Assembly: GCA_965240325.2 (NCBI GenBank)
Contig: OZ251247.1
Coordinates: 434,001-498,000 of the forward strand
DNA: 64,000 nt
Reading direction: 5' to 3'
Source: Rebecca billardiae RCC1528
Lineage: Eukaryota > Haptophyta
The notes under the pieces: generated by a model
What the model saw: the letters and a program-made list of their open reading frames with translations, nothing else
Databases searched by the model: none
What the model was told of the DNA's origin: nothing
Part shown: one piece after another, positions 10,397-22,500 of the stretch
Position numbering within the stretch: position 1 is the first letter of the stretch
Layout of the letters: every line of letters begins with the position of its first letter
Position numbers and translations under genes: made by a program

Positions 10397-13300
10397 CGCG
10401 TGCGCTGCTGGGCGGTCGGTGGGACGCAGGATGGCTGCCGCTGGAGGAGGGTGGGCTGGGCGAGGCGCGCCGCCCGCCGCCGCCGCCGCAGCAGCCGCAG
10501 CCGCAGCCGGGCGGCGGGGCGGACGGCGGCAGCACTCACGGCGGCCATGCTGACGGCGGCGGCCATGCTGACGGCGGCGGCGGCCATGCTGACGGCGGCA
10601 GCGGCAGCGGGCGGGGCGGCATGCGCATGCGCGGCCGCGTGCGCCGCCCGCGCGCGCGCGAGGCGGACTACTTCCCCCCCACCGCCGCCGCCGCCCCAAT
10701 GGCCGCCGTCAGCATGGCCACCGTCAGCATGGCCGCCGCCGCCACTGGCGGCGGCGGCGGCGCGGACGGCGGCTGCGGCGCCGAGGCGGCGGCGGCGGCC
10801 GGCGGCGGCTGCGCGGCTGGCGATGGCGGCGGCGGCGGGTGCGAACGCTCGCGCGCGCGCTCGGCCATGCCAGCGCTGGGCGGCGGCGCGGGCGCGCGCG
10901 CGGTCCACCGCGCGCCGCCGCCGCGCCGCGCTCCGCTGCTGCTCCCGACAGACGCCGCCGCGGCCGCGCAGCCGCCGCCGCCGGCGCGCGCCGGCAGCGG
11001 CGTGGCTTCGCCGCTGCTCGGCGCTCCGGCGGGCGGCGGAGGCGGCGGCGGCGGGCGGCGTGACATGCCGTGGCTTCTGCGCCAGACGAGCGGTCCGGGG
11101 CGGCTGCGCTCCGGCGGTGGTGGCGGCGGCGTCGGCGCGAGGGCCGGCGGCGGCGCCAGCGCCGCCGTCGGCGGCGGCGGTGCCGCCGCCGCGCCGCGAC
11201 ACACGTGGCACCTGCCTGGGCTCGGCCGGCCCCGGAAAAGTCCGGGCGGCGAGAGTCCGGGCGGCGGCGGTCCGGGCGGGTGGGACGAGGCGGCGGCGTG
11301 CGAGGCCGCCTGGTCGGAGCTGGACGCGTCCGTCGTCTCCGTCTGCGGCGCGTCGGGCACGCCCGCGACCGTTACGCCGGCCGTTACGCCGCTCGTGCGC
11401 TCGCGCGCCGTGTCGTTTGCGCGCTCCGCGTCCGGGGACGCGGGCGTCACGGCCGCCGGCGTCACGGCCGGGGGGCTGGGCGGGGCCCCGGGCGGGGGGC
11501 GCTCGCGCGCAGGGAGCGACGCGAGCCGCCGCTCGTCCGACCCGGTGGCGGCGGCGGCGCACGCGGGCGGCGGTTACGCGGGCGGCGGTTACGCGGGCGG
11601 TTACGCCGGCGGTTACACGATGGGCATGATGGAGGCGGCGGGCCTCTCGCGCCGCAGCTCGGGCGAGGGCAGTGCCGGCGGCGCGCCGCCCAGCTCGGCG
11701 AGCGCCTCGCCCACGCTCGCCTCGCGCTTCCCTTTCCACCTCCCCAACCCCACCGCCCTAACCCTACAGCCTAACCCTACCCCCCTAACCCTACCCGCCG
11801 GCGGCGGCGGTTCCGCCAACCCTACCCTAGCCCTCCCCCCGCCGGACGACGGGGACGAGGCGCCTCTGCTGCTGCTCGGCGCAGTCCGGGAGCTCGAGGC
11901 GGCGATGCGCGCGGACGCGGGGCTGCACGCCGCGCTGCAGCTCTCCGGGTGCGCCGCGCCGCGCCGCACCCGCGCACGCGCGCCGCCCACCGCGGCACCC
12001 GCGCCCGCCGCCGCGCCGCCGGCCTCACTCGATCGCGCGCCCGCCGCGCGGCCGCGCGCCGCGCGACCGCCGCGCCCGCAGCTGCACGCTGTGCGTCTGC
12101 CTCGTCACGCCCACGCACATCGCAACCGCCAACCTCGGCGACAGCCGCGCCGTGCTCGGCACGCTCGGCGGCGGTACCGCAGTGGGCGGCGGCGGTGCCG
12201 CGGTGGGCGCGCCGCCGCCGCCGGCCGGCGGCGGCGGCGGCGGCGGCGGCGTGTTCAGCGGCGGCCTCGGCTCGCTGCAGCTGCCGACGGCGCTGGGCGG
12301 CGCCTCCGCCGCGGCGCTCGCGGGCGCGGCGGCGCGCGCCTCGCCGCCCGAATCGCCCTCGCCGCCGCCGCCCGCCGCCGCGCCACGCGCGGGCGCCACC
12401 GCGGGCGCGCGGCCGGCGGGCGGCGCGCCGCCGCTGCCGCCGCCGCTCGCCGCGCAGGGGACGCCGCCGTGCGGGCGCGCGTGCGTGACGAGCCCGCACA
12501 CGCCGTCGCCCGGCGTGCGCGTCAGCCTCTCCGTCTCCGCGCCCGCCACCCCCGGCGGCGGCATGCCGCCAGGCTGGGGTTGCGGCAGCCATGCTGACGG
12601 CAGCCATGCTGATTTTGGCCGTTGGCCGAGCACGCCGCCGGTGGTGGCGCTCTCTCGAGATCACACGCCGACGCGCCGGACGGAGCTCGCGCGGATCCGG
12701 GCGGCGGGCGGGCACGTGAGCCCGGCGGTGGTGCGCGTGGTGCGCGTACCCGCCGCCGAGCGCGCCGCCGCCGTCCCACCCGCCGCCGGCGCGCCTGGCG
12801 GCGGCGGCGCCGACCCTGCGGACGGCGGCGGCCATGCTGACGGGAGCGTGCACTCGGCCACCTCCGCCTCGTCCGGACTCTCGCAGTCCGGCCGCTCGCT
12901 CCGCTCGGGCCAGTCCGGGCTCTCCGGGCTCTCCGCGCCGGCGGAGCCGCGGCCGGACGCCGAGGCTGCGGCGGAGGACGGCGGCGCCCTGCAGGAGGTC
13001 GCGCGCCCCTCGCGGCTGTGGCACTCCAAGGAGGACGTGCGCGCGCGCCCACTGCGACACCCGCGCGCGCCCACTGCGACACCCGCGCGCCCACTGCGGC
13101 ACCGCGCGCGCCCACTGCGGCACCGGCGCGCGGGGGAGGGCGGTGGTTGGGTGTGATGAGGGCGATCCGGACGCGGGGCGAGGGGTGGGGGGGCGCACGC
13201 CCCCCATCGCCACCCATCGCCCAGCGCAGCACCGCCCCGCCCCGCACAGCACAGCCCAGCGCGGGCCGCCCACGCCGAGCGCGCAGCGCCCACCGGAGCT

Positions 13301-14400
13301 GACCACCGCCGCCGCGTGCACCGCGCCGCCGCGCGCTCGGCCCCGCGCGCGCATGCGCACGCGCGCCGCACGCGCGCACGCACGCACGCGCACACGCCTG
13401 CGCGCATGCGCGCGTGTCCGCAGGGCAAGGGCTTCACCGTGGCGCGCGCGCTGGGCGACCTGGCCGTCTCCACCGCCGGGATGTCTGCGGAGCCGGAGGT
13501 CACTCTCACGGTATGGCCTCCGGCCGCGCGCGCTGCCTCCGGCCGAGCTGTATTTGTTTTCTGTGTTTTTTTATCTGGTGGGTGTGTGTGTGTGTGGTTG
13601 TGTGCGCCTGCGCGTGCTGATGCCGCGCGTTGGCTCTGTGTTGGCGGCTGCTGCCCGCGGAGGCCACCCAGCTGACAGACTGCGCTGCCCTGCGCAACCG
13701 AGACTCTTGCGGCGCCGCTGCCGCCCGCTGCCGCGCGCGCCGCGTCGCCCGCGCGCGCACGCACCCGCCCGCCCTCACCGCGTCCCCGCCCGGCGGCGTG
13801 GCGGCGTGCTCCGGCGCGGCCCCTCGCAAACCCGACCCATTCCCTCACCCCTCCGCCCGCCCGCAGGCGGCGCGCTCCGAGCCCTCGTTCCTGTGCGTCG
13901 CCTCGGACGGCGTGTGGGAGGTGGTGAGTCCGGATGAGGTGGCAGCCATCGTGAACTGCCACCTGGCGCCTCAGAGCATGGCGGCGGACGAGGCGCCGGC
14001 GGCAGCCATCGTCGCGAGCGCGGACGGCGACGCCGCCGACGCGCCGGCGGCCGCGGAGGCGCGCGCGGGTGCTGCCGGGGCGCACTCGCCGGCGGCGTCC
14101 GACGCGCTGGCGGCAGCGCCCGCAGCCGCGGCCGACGCCGGCGGCCCGGCAGCAGCCGACGCGCCACCACCGCCGTTGAGCGCAGTGGCGGCGGCGCCAG
14201 CGGAGCCCGCTGAGGACGCGGCGCGCGCGGCGGCGATGGCGGTGGTGCGCGAGGCGCAGGCGCGCTGGGCGCGCGTGGATAACAGCTACAGGGACGACAT
14301 CACGGCGGTCGTGCTCCGCCTGCCCCTGCCGCCGCCGCCGGCGTCAGCAGGGCCGCCGGCAGCGGCCGCAGAGCCGGCTGTGACGGACCACGGAGAGTGA
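9167..14400 (+). CDS. PP2C-family protein phosphatase with large low-complexity inserts
   Basis: Metal-dependent Ser/Thr phosphatase. Seven phase-matched exons: 9167-9298, 9503-9658, 9781-9862, 10217-11948, 12082-13036, 13424-13510, 13867-14400 (1225 residues). The PP2C motifs occur in order: VNQDRG (about 97), DGHG (about 121, metal-binding Asp), GQLVSDY, an NLGDSRAV strand near 720, DHTP plus RIRAAGG near 893-905, ARALGD near 1025, ASDGVWE near 1060 and DDITAVVL near 1190. All usual catalytic aspartates appear present. A normal domain is about 250-300 residues; here inserts rich in Gly, Ala, His-Ala-Asp and Gly-Tyr separate the motifs, the largest (about 160-690) lying between the SDY helix and the GDSRAV strand. 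NQDRG is typical of plant-type PP2Cs. The ATG at 9167 is the first in frame and splices in phase. Substrate unknown. Exon 4 contains telomere-like repeats that are translated. Confidence 0.87.
11744..11832 (+). repeat. telomere-like CCCTAAC repeats inside a PP2C exon
   Basis: Within PP2C exon 4 there are seven or so spaced AACCCTA/CCTAACCC units, read in frame as Asn-Pro-Thr and Leu-Thr-Leu runs between glycine-rich segments. The tract lies well inside the exon and keeps the frame open, so by this gene model it is coding. A cryptic intron removing it cannot be excluded without RNA. Confidence 0.7.
13037..13423 (+). repeat. short tandem repeat in PP2C intron 5
   Basis: This intron (after GAC at 13036, before GGC at 13424) contains about five tandem copies of a ~18-20 bp unit around CGCGCCCACTGCGACACC between 13043 and 13130. 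CCGCCC/CAGCGC-rich sequence and GC alternation follow up to the acceptor CCGCAG. Confidence 0.65.
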
Positions 14401-15114
14401 TGTAGTCAGTTGACGTACGTACGATCATCATGGTGACGGTGGCCCGCAGGAGTCTGATCATCACTACGGCGGTCGGTCGCTCTGGCGGATAGACTACTCG
14501 GTTGCTGGGCCGCGCGCGCTGCACTGCTATGCCGCGGCACAGTACTCAGTAGTGCCGTATACGTACTGGCTCCGAGTGATATACTAGCAGCAGCGCCGCG
14601 CGACGGCCGTATATAGTCAGAGAGTATATATATATACCCGGCGCGGTCCGAGCCGGTCACTGGCTCGTTATTCGGTCCGAGCGGCTGACACGGCGAGTGC
14701 GGAGTAGTGAGACAGCCTGTGAGTGCCGCGCCGTCTGACACTTTAAGCACGCGGCGGCCCGCCGATTCTGCACGCGCGGGCCCGGGTCGTCGTCCACCGC
14801 AGCCGGCGCGCAGCCATCGGCCGGAGGTCAGCATCATGCATGCGCTGATGGTATATTGCCGCGAGTGCCCGCGCGCGCAGCCCGCATCGGCGGTCGATCG
14901 CGCAGATGACTGCTGATGAGAAGCGCCGTGTGCTGATAACGCGCGAGATCGGCGGCGGAGATGACGACTACGCAAATCGCGAGCCGATGAGTCACGTGCT
15001 GCGCTGACAGGATTGCGAGCGAGATATCGCGAGTTGGCGAATAATATGCTGAACGTTTGTCCCTGCACGCCGCAGCAGCGCCAGCCGCAGCCGCAGCAAG
15101 CCAGCTGATGTGCG
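14401..15114. other. intergenic, no gene recognised
   Basis: Between the PP2C stop and the first repetitive element. Base composition falls toward 50-60% GC, with TA microsatellites near 14609-14637. Frames on both strands are short and unconvincing. Confidence 0.55.
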
Positions 15115-15599
15115 CACTAATCAGGCATCTGGGTCAACCAGGTCCCCTGACTGAGTCAGCTGCGCTGCCCATCTCAAATGGGCCTCAACGGCGGCGCTGA
15201 CGTGGCTGTCAGCCAATCAACCATATCACTTATCCAACTGCTGATGATCAGCATATGGAATAGAGATGAGCAGACCCTATGCCTTGCCTGCCGCCTTAAG
15301 CGGAGGCTTGCATGGGATTAGAGGGATGAGGCATTGCCAGGAACGGACGGCCCCTCCGCCCGCATTCATCCTGCCGACCGGCGCTGCGCTGTCGGCAGCA
15401 GCCGCGTCGGCTGGGTGTGAGTGCGGGCGTGTGGCCGCCCTAGCCCCTCCCCTGTCGCCCGCCCTCGGGCGGGCGACCTCGGTGCCGCAGCCCTCAACAG
15501 GCCCAGCACCGCTGCCAGCAGCCCTGCGGACGGCCGCCGACAGGAGGGAGCTGAGCTCACGTCCTGCCGGATCCTATCCGCTGACGGCGTGCCCGGCCA

Positions 15600-17165
15600 G
15601 GCCGGGCACGCCGCGGGCCGCCAGCCCTGCCCTGCCCTGACACCTGCCCGCCTGGCGTTGATGCCGGCTGCCAGGTGACAGGGCGAGGGCCTGCAGCACG
15701 CTGCAGCGTCCCCGACACCAGCGTGGCCGCGACCATGTACTTGCCCATAGTCGACCAGACCTCACAGCGCAAAGCAGCTGCCAAGGCCCAGAACGAGTGC
15801 ACAATGTGGGCCGAGTCGCGCACACCAGAGTAGCCAGTGAGCAGACCTGCCAAGGCACTCGTGTTGACGAGCCTGTGCTTTCGGAAGCGGAAGACCCGGG
15901 GGCGCAGGGCCCCCAGCATGACGGCCATGAATAGGAGAGAGGCCATAGATCGGCGAGAGTCCATCACTGCCCCTGACTAGTGCTGGAAGTGATCCTTCCC
16001 AGAGAGAGCCCTGCTGAACAGAGGCTGCAGGGCGGCCCTGCAGAAGCGGTAAGAAGCCCACTGCAGCTTGCCCAGAAGGCTGCCCATGTCCGACTGTTTG
16101 GCAATGCAACCTGCTGCAAGGATGGATTCGATGGTATCCACCAGCAAAGAGATCCTGTCAGCATGCACGCTGCACCTGAGCTCGCCGCTGCGAGCAAAAG
16201 CAGAGAAGTCGTGTATGACCCTTAGGAAGGTTTTCACCAGACTTGGCCTGGTTGACCTGGAAGCCCATAAGGAGGCCCAGGTCCACCAGCAGCCCCTGCC
16301 CTCCTTTCGCAAAGGTGGGCTCACACACAGCAAAGTCCTACTCAAAGTAGTGCCCCACACAGATGGGAAGCGCCAGCACTGCGACCCTGGTGACGAACTC
16401 AGCCAGGCGATTGAATTGGATGACCGCGCTCTTCAGGCCAGAGTTGACCCCTGGAGGCGAAAGAACACCACACGTCAGCGGAATGGGTCCCAGTGCGCGA
16501 GCAACGTGAATCGTGGCTGAGAGCACTGGATCAGGCGATACCCTGCTTCCATGTCCTCGATGCCCAGCATCATAGACCATCCAGAGTGGCCCAGCTGTCC
16601 CAGCACGTCGCTGAACAGGGCAGCCGCCCCTGCCGGGAAATCGCCCAAGGTGCACCGAAGCCGTTCGTGCAACGTTGTACACGAGTTGTGCAAGGAGGCC
16701 TTGGCGTTGTCGCATGGGCTGACCCTGCCGCCTTGTGGCACCCCGCGGCGGATTATGGGCACGCCACTTGTGCCTGCCGAAGAGGCGATCGACGTCTGGC
16801 GACGAGCCGATCTCCGCCGCCCATCAGTCCTGCACCTCCTGCTGGGTGTGGGCCCACAGTGCTTCAAGGACGTCTGCGTGAGCGGCGCCGGCAGCCTGGG
16901 ATTGGAGTTGCTCCTCCACCGCCGCATCCCACCCGGCGTGATCCAGGTCCGCCATGCGGAGGCAGGCGTGCTGCGCATCTGCTCGGAAGACTCCGCTGTC
17001 CGCGCAATTGCCCACGCACTGGACACCGCAGACCAGATGAAAGCCACATGGGGCTTGCCGACGGTCTTACCATTCCGCGTTCCGAAGACCCGCTCGGGTC
17101 GGCGGATGGAACCCGGTCCGAGCTGACGCAGTTCAGCCGACCAGCCAGACAGGCTGTCCGCCACC
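15600..17165 (-). pseudogene. decayed reverse transcriptase-RNase H
   Basis: Minus-strand homology is spread over at least three frames. From 5' to 3': a segment containing MEAGYRLIQ and LLAHWDP (near 16500-16560), resembling the strand that carries the first RT catalytic Asp; a GLKSAVIQFNRLAEFV segment (near 16380-16430); then GHYF followed by Glu and a stop where YFDD is expected (near 16340-16350); then a SLLGKLQWAS thumb-like segment (near 16050); and an RNase H-like stretch NTSALAGLL...DSAHIVHSFWAL (about 15760-15860). The domain order RT then RNase H is normal for retrotransposons. The FNR and YFDD patterns recall algal/dinoflagellate elements, but family assignment is from memory of patterns. 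Dead copy: the catalytic motif is interrupted and frames shift. Confidence 0.62.
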
Positions 17166-17599
17166 TCTCACGGTGTGGAACCAAGCCAGTCGGGCGTCGT
17201 GGACCGAGGTGCCTCTTGGTGCACAGATCCACGAGGCCGCCGCGCGCATGTCGAGTGCCAGGCCGAGCACAGGCGCGTTGAAGGGGTGCTCCATCTGGCA
17301 CGCGGCCTCGATCCTGGGAGTGCCACTGCTGCTGCTTGAGCGTCGGCCGCTGGTATGCGGTGGCCACCACCAGGCCTGGGATGACCGACGTCGCCGCCTG
17401 GTGGACGGGCGGCCGGCGCATAACGTCGCGTTGCGCGCGCACCGCCTCCCGGCGCTGTGCGTCCGCTGCGACGCCGAACTCACCGGCCGCCATGCCGCAT
17501 GTGCGGACGGCCGATCCGGGACCGAAAGACCCCGGGTGTCCGGGGTGCGCAGGGTCACCGTGCGGCCGGGGCCGCGGGCGGGAAATCAGCCGCCGCGCA

Positions 17600-18600
17600 A
17601 CGAGCGCCCCGATGGCAGCCGTCCCCAACCCCGCCGACGCGCCGCTGGCGCCCGACGAATTGGCGGCCGCAGTGGCGCGCGCTCGCGCGAACGCGGTGGC
17701 GGCGGTGAAACTCGCCTTGGACGCCACCGGCGCCGAGCCGGCGCCGGGTGCGTCGCGCACGCGCGGCCCGCCGCGCTGCTGCCGTCAGGGGCTGCGGGCA
17801 CGCGGCCTGCCGCCTGCTGCAGCTGCTCGGGGTCGCCGGCGCCGAGAGCGACCGCGGCCTGACGAACCAGGTGATCGAGACGCTGAGGACGGCGCCCGCC
17901 CCGGGCGACGGCCCGTGGGCGGACGCCTTCGAGAGCGCGACGCTGGCCGCCCGCAACGGCCAAGTCGAAGTGACGATCAGCCGATCGGTCGGCGGAGCAG
18001 CGGGAGATGTCAACGATCACCGCCGCCGCCATGCCGACGTTGGCGCCCGCAACACTGCCGCCGCCGCGTGACGAGGCGCCTCGGCTCCGGCGGGAGCCAT
18101 CGCGGCCCACGAAGGACGAGAAGCCCCAGCAGCTGCTGACCAAAGGCTGCGTGTGGCAGGAGGCCCACCTTGTCAACGACCAGACCGTCTCGATCGTCCT
18201 GCTGCCCGGGCCGCTCAACGCCTCGAAGAAGCTCCCCGGGCACTCGGAGAGATCTCCGGCGGCCAAGTGCCGCCGTTCCCGCAGTTCTCGGACGTCCTCG
18301 CCGCCGGGGCATCCGTGCCATCGCCGGAGGGGCGTGAGCAGTGCGCGTGCCCTGCTCCCTGAGCACATGGTGCTGGACGAGGTGAACGACACGGCCCTCG
18401 TGCCAGCGCTCCGAGACGACCAGTCACGGGCGTGTGCCACTCGTTCCAGCGGAGCGGCAGCTGCCCCAAGGTGGGGTGCCGCTTCCTCCATGTGCAGCAG
18501 AAGCAAAGCCGAAGGCTGGCGACGGCCGCGGGAAGCGCAAGGCAGGGTCAGACTCAGGTGGGGATCACACGTCCAATGATGAGTAGACGATATGACTGCA
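17600..18600 (+). pseudogene. frameshifted relic ending in a CCCH zinc finger
   Basis: Plus-strand frames chain together with shifts. An Ala-rich helix (PLAPDELAAAVARARANAV, near 17640-17700) is followed by LLQLLGVAGAES...LTNQVIETLR (near 17815-17890), then LLTKGCVWQEAHLVNDQTVS (near 18136-18195), EISGGQVPPFPQFSDVLAA (near 18250-18305), and finally C-X8-C-X4-C-X3-H (CHSF...GSCPKVGCRFLH, 18432-18490). The terminal CCCH finger would suit a nucleic-acid-binding, Gag-like protein. It runs opposite to the reverse transcriptase, so it may belong to a different, nested element. Function not established. Confidence 0.45.
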
Positions 18601-19358
18601 CTGCAGCTTCCTTGTGTAGGGTGGGTTGGGTGGGACGCGATGCAGCTGCGACTCGGAGCCGCCTGCTGATGCGCTTCCCCTTGCGGCGGCGAGTGCCGCC
18701 TCACCCGGAAGAACATCCGGTCCACTGTGAGTCTGTGCACTGCCGGACCGCGCACGGTCCGGGCACGATGCATGGTGTGCTGTGACCTCTGGTTGTTTGA
18801 GCCATCTTCTGATTAGTAAGCTGCCACCAGCCTTCGGTGTTTATCGCACCACTAATCAGGCATCTGGGTCAACCAGGTCCCCTGACTGAGTCAGCTGCGC
18901 TGCCCATCTCAAATGGGCCTCAACGGCGGCGCTGACGTGGCTGTCAGCCAATCAACCATATCACTTATCCAACTGCTGATGATCAGCATATGGAATAGAG
19001 ATGAGCAGACCCTATGCCTTGCCTGCCGCCTTAAGCGGAGGCTTGCATGGGATTAGAGGGATGAGGCATTGCCAGGAACGGACGGCCCCTCCGCCCGCAT
19101 CCATCCTGCCGACCGGCGCTGCGCTGTCGGCAGCAGCCGCGTCGGCTGGGTGTGAGTGCGGGCGTGTGGCCGCCCTAGCCCCATTGATTGCCCTCCTGGC
19201 CACTGCGGTTGCCCGCACCCGGCGTCATCCCTTCCCATCGCTGCCTCAGATGGCGCACAGGGAGACTGCAGAGGTCTGCTCGGCCACTTCTGGCCTGCTC
19301 GCTGCATAGTATGTATGATGCAGCACAGTGCCGCATGCATCAGTGGAGCATGCGCGCC

Positions 19359-19429
19359 TGATGGCCATCACCGGCCAGATAGCACCATCAGGTGCTATCT
19401 GCGCTGCCAGTGCCACTGCTGGCACTGGC
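19359..19429. repeat. cluster of three perfect palindromes
   Basis: Three adjacent perfect inverted repeats: TGATGGCCATCA (19359-19370), AGATAGCACC-4 nt-GGTGCTATCT (19377-19400), and GCCAGTGCC-6 nt-GGCACTGGC (19406-19429). They lie between the conserved left end of element 2 and its satellite array. Back-to-back stem-loops of this kind are common at replication or recombination sites of mobile DNA, but no role is shown. Confidence 0.8.
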
Positions 19430-19579
19430 TGCGGCAGCGGGGGCAGTCCCTTGTTCGAGTAGTCCTGCCTCCCCGCTGGCGAGTCGGTCCATTGACCGCC
19501 GGTGTGCGCAATGGCATGCCCCACCGCTAGTGCGCACGAGTCAGTCCAGCGCACGCGAACTGCTCGAGCCTTGATGCAG

Positions 19580-22500
19580 GCACCCCTCACCGACTCACGA
19601 AGAGCCGAGTGAGGTAGGCCCGAGCACCAGCTGGCCATCGAGCCACGAGGGCTGAAACCTATCTCCATGAGGAGATAACTGCCCAGAGGGCGCACACGCC
19701 CACTCGGACCGGACCCGCGCCCGCTGCAGCCCAGCTTCAGTATGCAGCGTGAGCCAGTCCTGGTTGCAGGCTGCACTCGGCCAGCCTCACCGACTCCCGG
19801 AGGGCCGACTGAGGGAGGCCAGAGCACCAGCTGGCCATCGAGCCATGAGGGCTGGGCCCTGTCTCCATGAGACAACGCAGCTGCCACGAGGGCACACTCA
19901 TCGGCCCAGACCGTAAGCTGCAGCCACCGCTGCATGCTGCAGTGATGCTGCGCGAGCTTTTCAGCTGCAAGTCGCAGGCATGCAACCCTCACAGACGCAC
20001 GAAGGGTCGAATGAGGTATAAAGGCTGCAGGCAACCCTCACCGACGACTCACGAAGAGCCGACTGAGGGAGGCCCGAGCACCAGCGGGCCATCAAGCCAA
20101 GATGACTGGACCCTGTCTCCATGAGACATGATGGCGGTGGCCACCAGGGCGCACACGCCCAGACCGTCCGCGCGCCGAACAGCACCGCGCAATGTGCTGC
20201 GTGTTAGCGTGAGCTTCCAGGGGTTGCAGGCGGTTGCAGGCAACGCCCTCACCGACTTACGAAGAGCCCGGGACTGAGGTAGGCCCGAGCATCAGCGGGC
20301 CATCGAGCCACACGGGCCTGCCGGGACCGCCCGCGTGTCTCAGCATGAGACCGAACGGCGCCGGCGGCCACCAGGGCACACACGCCCAGACCGTCCGCCG
20401 CGCCTCAGCACCGCAATGTAATGCTGCGTGAGCTTCCAGGTTGCAGGCGGTTGCAGGCAACCCTCACCGACTCACGAAGAGCCCGGGACTGAGGCAGGCC
20501 AGAGCACCAGCGGGCCATCGAGCCACGAGGGCTGGACCCTGTCTCCATGAGACAACGGCGGCGGCCACAAGGGCACACACACCCAAACCGGCCGCTGCAG
20601 CACAGCTGTACGCTGCGTGAGCTTCCCGGTTGCAGGTGCAGGCAACCCTCACCGACTCCCGAAGGACCGACTGTGGTAGGCCAGAGCACCAGCGGGCCAT
20701 CGAGCCACGAGGGCTGGACCCTGTCTCCATGAGACGACGGCGGCGGCCACGAGGGCGCACACGCCCAGACCGTCCGCTGCAGCACCGCGATATGCGGCGT
20801 GAGCTTCCCGGTTGCAGGTTGCAGGCAACCCTCACCGACTCACGAAGAGCCGACTGAGGCAGGCCAGAGCACCAGCGGGCCATCGAGCCACGAGGGCTGG
20901 ACCCTGTCTCCATGAGACAACGGCGGCGGCCACAAGGGCGCACACGCCCAAACCGTCCGCTGCAGCACCGCGATATGCGGCGTGAGCTTCCCGGTTGCAG
21001 GTTGCAGGCAACCCTCACCGACTCACGAAGAGCCGACTGAGGCAGGCCAGAGCACCAGCGAGCCATCGAGCCACGAGGGCTGGACCCTGTCTCCATGAGA
21101 CAACGGCGGCGGCCACAAGGGCACACACACCCAAACCGGCCGCTGCAGCACAGCTGTACGCTGCGTGAGCTTCCCGGTTGCAGGTGCAGGCAACCCTCAC
21201 CGACTCACGAAGGACCGACTGAGGTAGGCCAGAGCACCAGCGGGCCATCGAGCCACGAGGGCTGGACCCTGTCTCCATGAGACGACGGCGGCGGCCACGA
21301 GGGCGCACACGCCCAGACCGTCCGCTGCAGCACCGCGATATGCGGCGTGAGCTTCCCGGTTGCAGGTTGCAGGCAACCCTCACCGACTCACGAAGAGCCG
21401 ACTGAGGCAGGCCAGAGCACCAGCGGGCCATCGAGCCACGAGGGCTGGACCCTGTCTCCATGAGACAACGGCGGCGGCCACAAGGGCGCACACGCCCAAA
21501 CCGGCCGCTGCAGCACCGCGATATGCGGCGTGAGCTTCCCGGTTGCAGGTTGCAGGCAACCCTCACCGACTCACGAAGAGCCGACTGAGGTAGGCCAGAG
21601 CACCAGCGAGCCATCGAGCCACGAGGGCTGGACCCTGTCTCCATGAGACAACGGCGGCGGCCACAAGGGCACACACACCCAAACCGGCCGCTGCAGCACA
21701 GCTGTACGCTGCGTGAGCTTCCCGGTTGCAGGTGCAGGCAACCCTCACCGACTCACGAAGGACCGACTGAGGTAGGCCAGAGCACCAGCGGGCCATCGAG
21801 CCACGAGGGCTAGACCCTGTCTCCATGAGACGACGGCGGCGGCCACGAGGGCGCACACGCCCAGACCGTCCGCTGCAGCACCGCGATATGCGGCGTGAGC
21901 TTCCCGGTTGCAGGTTGCAGGCAACCCTCACCGACTCACGAAGAGCCGACTGAGGCAGGCCAGAGCACCAGCGGGCCATCGAGCCACGAGGGCTGGACCC
22001 TGTCTCCATGAGACGACGGCGGCGGCCACAAGGGCGCACACGCCCAGACCGTCCGCTGCAGCACCGCGATATGCGGCGTGAGCTTCCCGGTTGCAGGTTG
22101 CAGGCAACCCTCACCGACTCACGAAGAGCCGACTGAGGCAGGCCAGAGCACCAGCGGGCCATCGAGCCACGAGGGCTGGACCCTGTCTCCATGAGACAAC
22201 GGCGGCGGCCACAAGGGCGCACACGCCCAAACCGTCCGCTGCAGCACCGCGATATGCGGCGTGAGCTTCCCGGTTGCAGGTTGCAGGCAACCCTCACAGA
22301 CTCCCGAAGGGCCGACTGAGGTAGGCCAGAGCGCCAGCGGGCCATCGAGCCACGAGGGCTGGACCCTGTCTCCATGAGACACCGACGGCGGCCCCGAGGG
22401 CACGCTCGCCCCGACCGTCTGCGGCAGCGCCGCGGAATGCAACGAGCGCTTCTCGGTTGCAGGGTTGCAGGTTGTTGGCAACCCTCGCCGACCCGCGAAG
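19580..22500. repeat. ~183-bp satellite array with 3-unit higher-order period
   Basis: About 16 tandem units, recognisable by CCCTCACCGACTCACGAAG recurring near 20461, 20645, 20829, 21011, 21194, 21378, 21560, 21743, 21926 and 22110. Central units are nearly identical and outer ones diverge. Variant words recur every third unit (549 bp): CACAGCTGTACGCTGCG at about 20593, 21142 and 21691, and the GCGAGCCATCG variant at about 21058 and 21607. Because 183 is a multiple of three, one minus-strand frame stays open over hundreds of codons; I consider that an artefact of the repeat rather than a gene. Confidence 0.88.

Larger units (their letters stand above)
15115..18850. mobile_element. repetitive element 1 with retroelement relics
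   Basis: About 3.7 kb. Its first 332 bp (15116-15447) recur at 18851-19182 and its last ~215 bp (about 18637-18850) recur at about 22662-22875, so two units with the same ends lie head to tail. Near the ends sits a 9-bp inverted repeat: ACTAATCAG at 15116 and CTGATTAGT at 18809, 33 nt before the right end. A stable hairpin (CCGGACCG, 4-nt loop) lies near 18742. The interior holds reverse transcriptase/RNase H remains on the minus strand and a CCCH zinc-finger reading frame on the plus strand. No long terminal repeats are evident, and no clear target duplication was found at the outer ends. Class uncertain. Confidence 0.7.

Noticed and set aside
18850-18859. CACTA (En/Spm) transposon because the element starts with CACTA
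   Set aside because: The right end does not finish in TAGTG and no 3-bp duplication or CACTA transposase is seen.
15115-19182. Long terminal repeats of an LTR retrotransposon (332-bp direct repeats)
   Set aside because: The 332-bp repeat is the left end of two different units; element 1 does not end with it but with the separate ~215-bp right end that recurs at 22662-22875.
19580-22500. CRISPR-like array
   Set aside because: Units are contiguous ~183-bp tandem repeats without short repeat/unique spacer alternation, in eukaryotic DNA.
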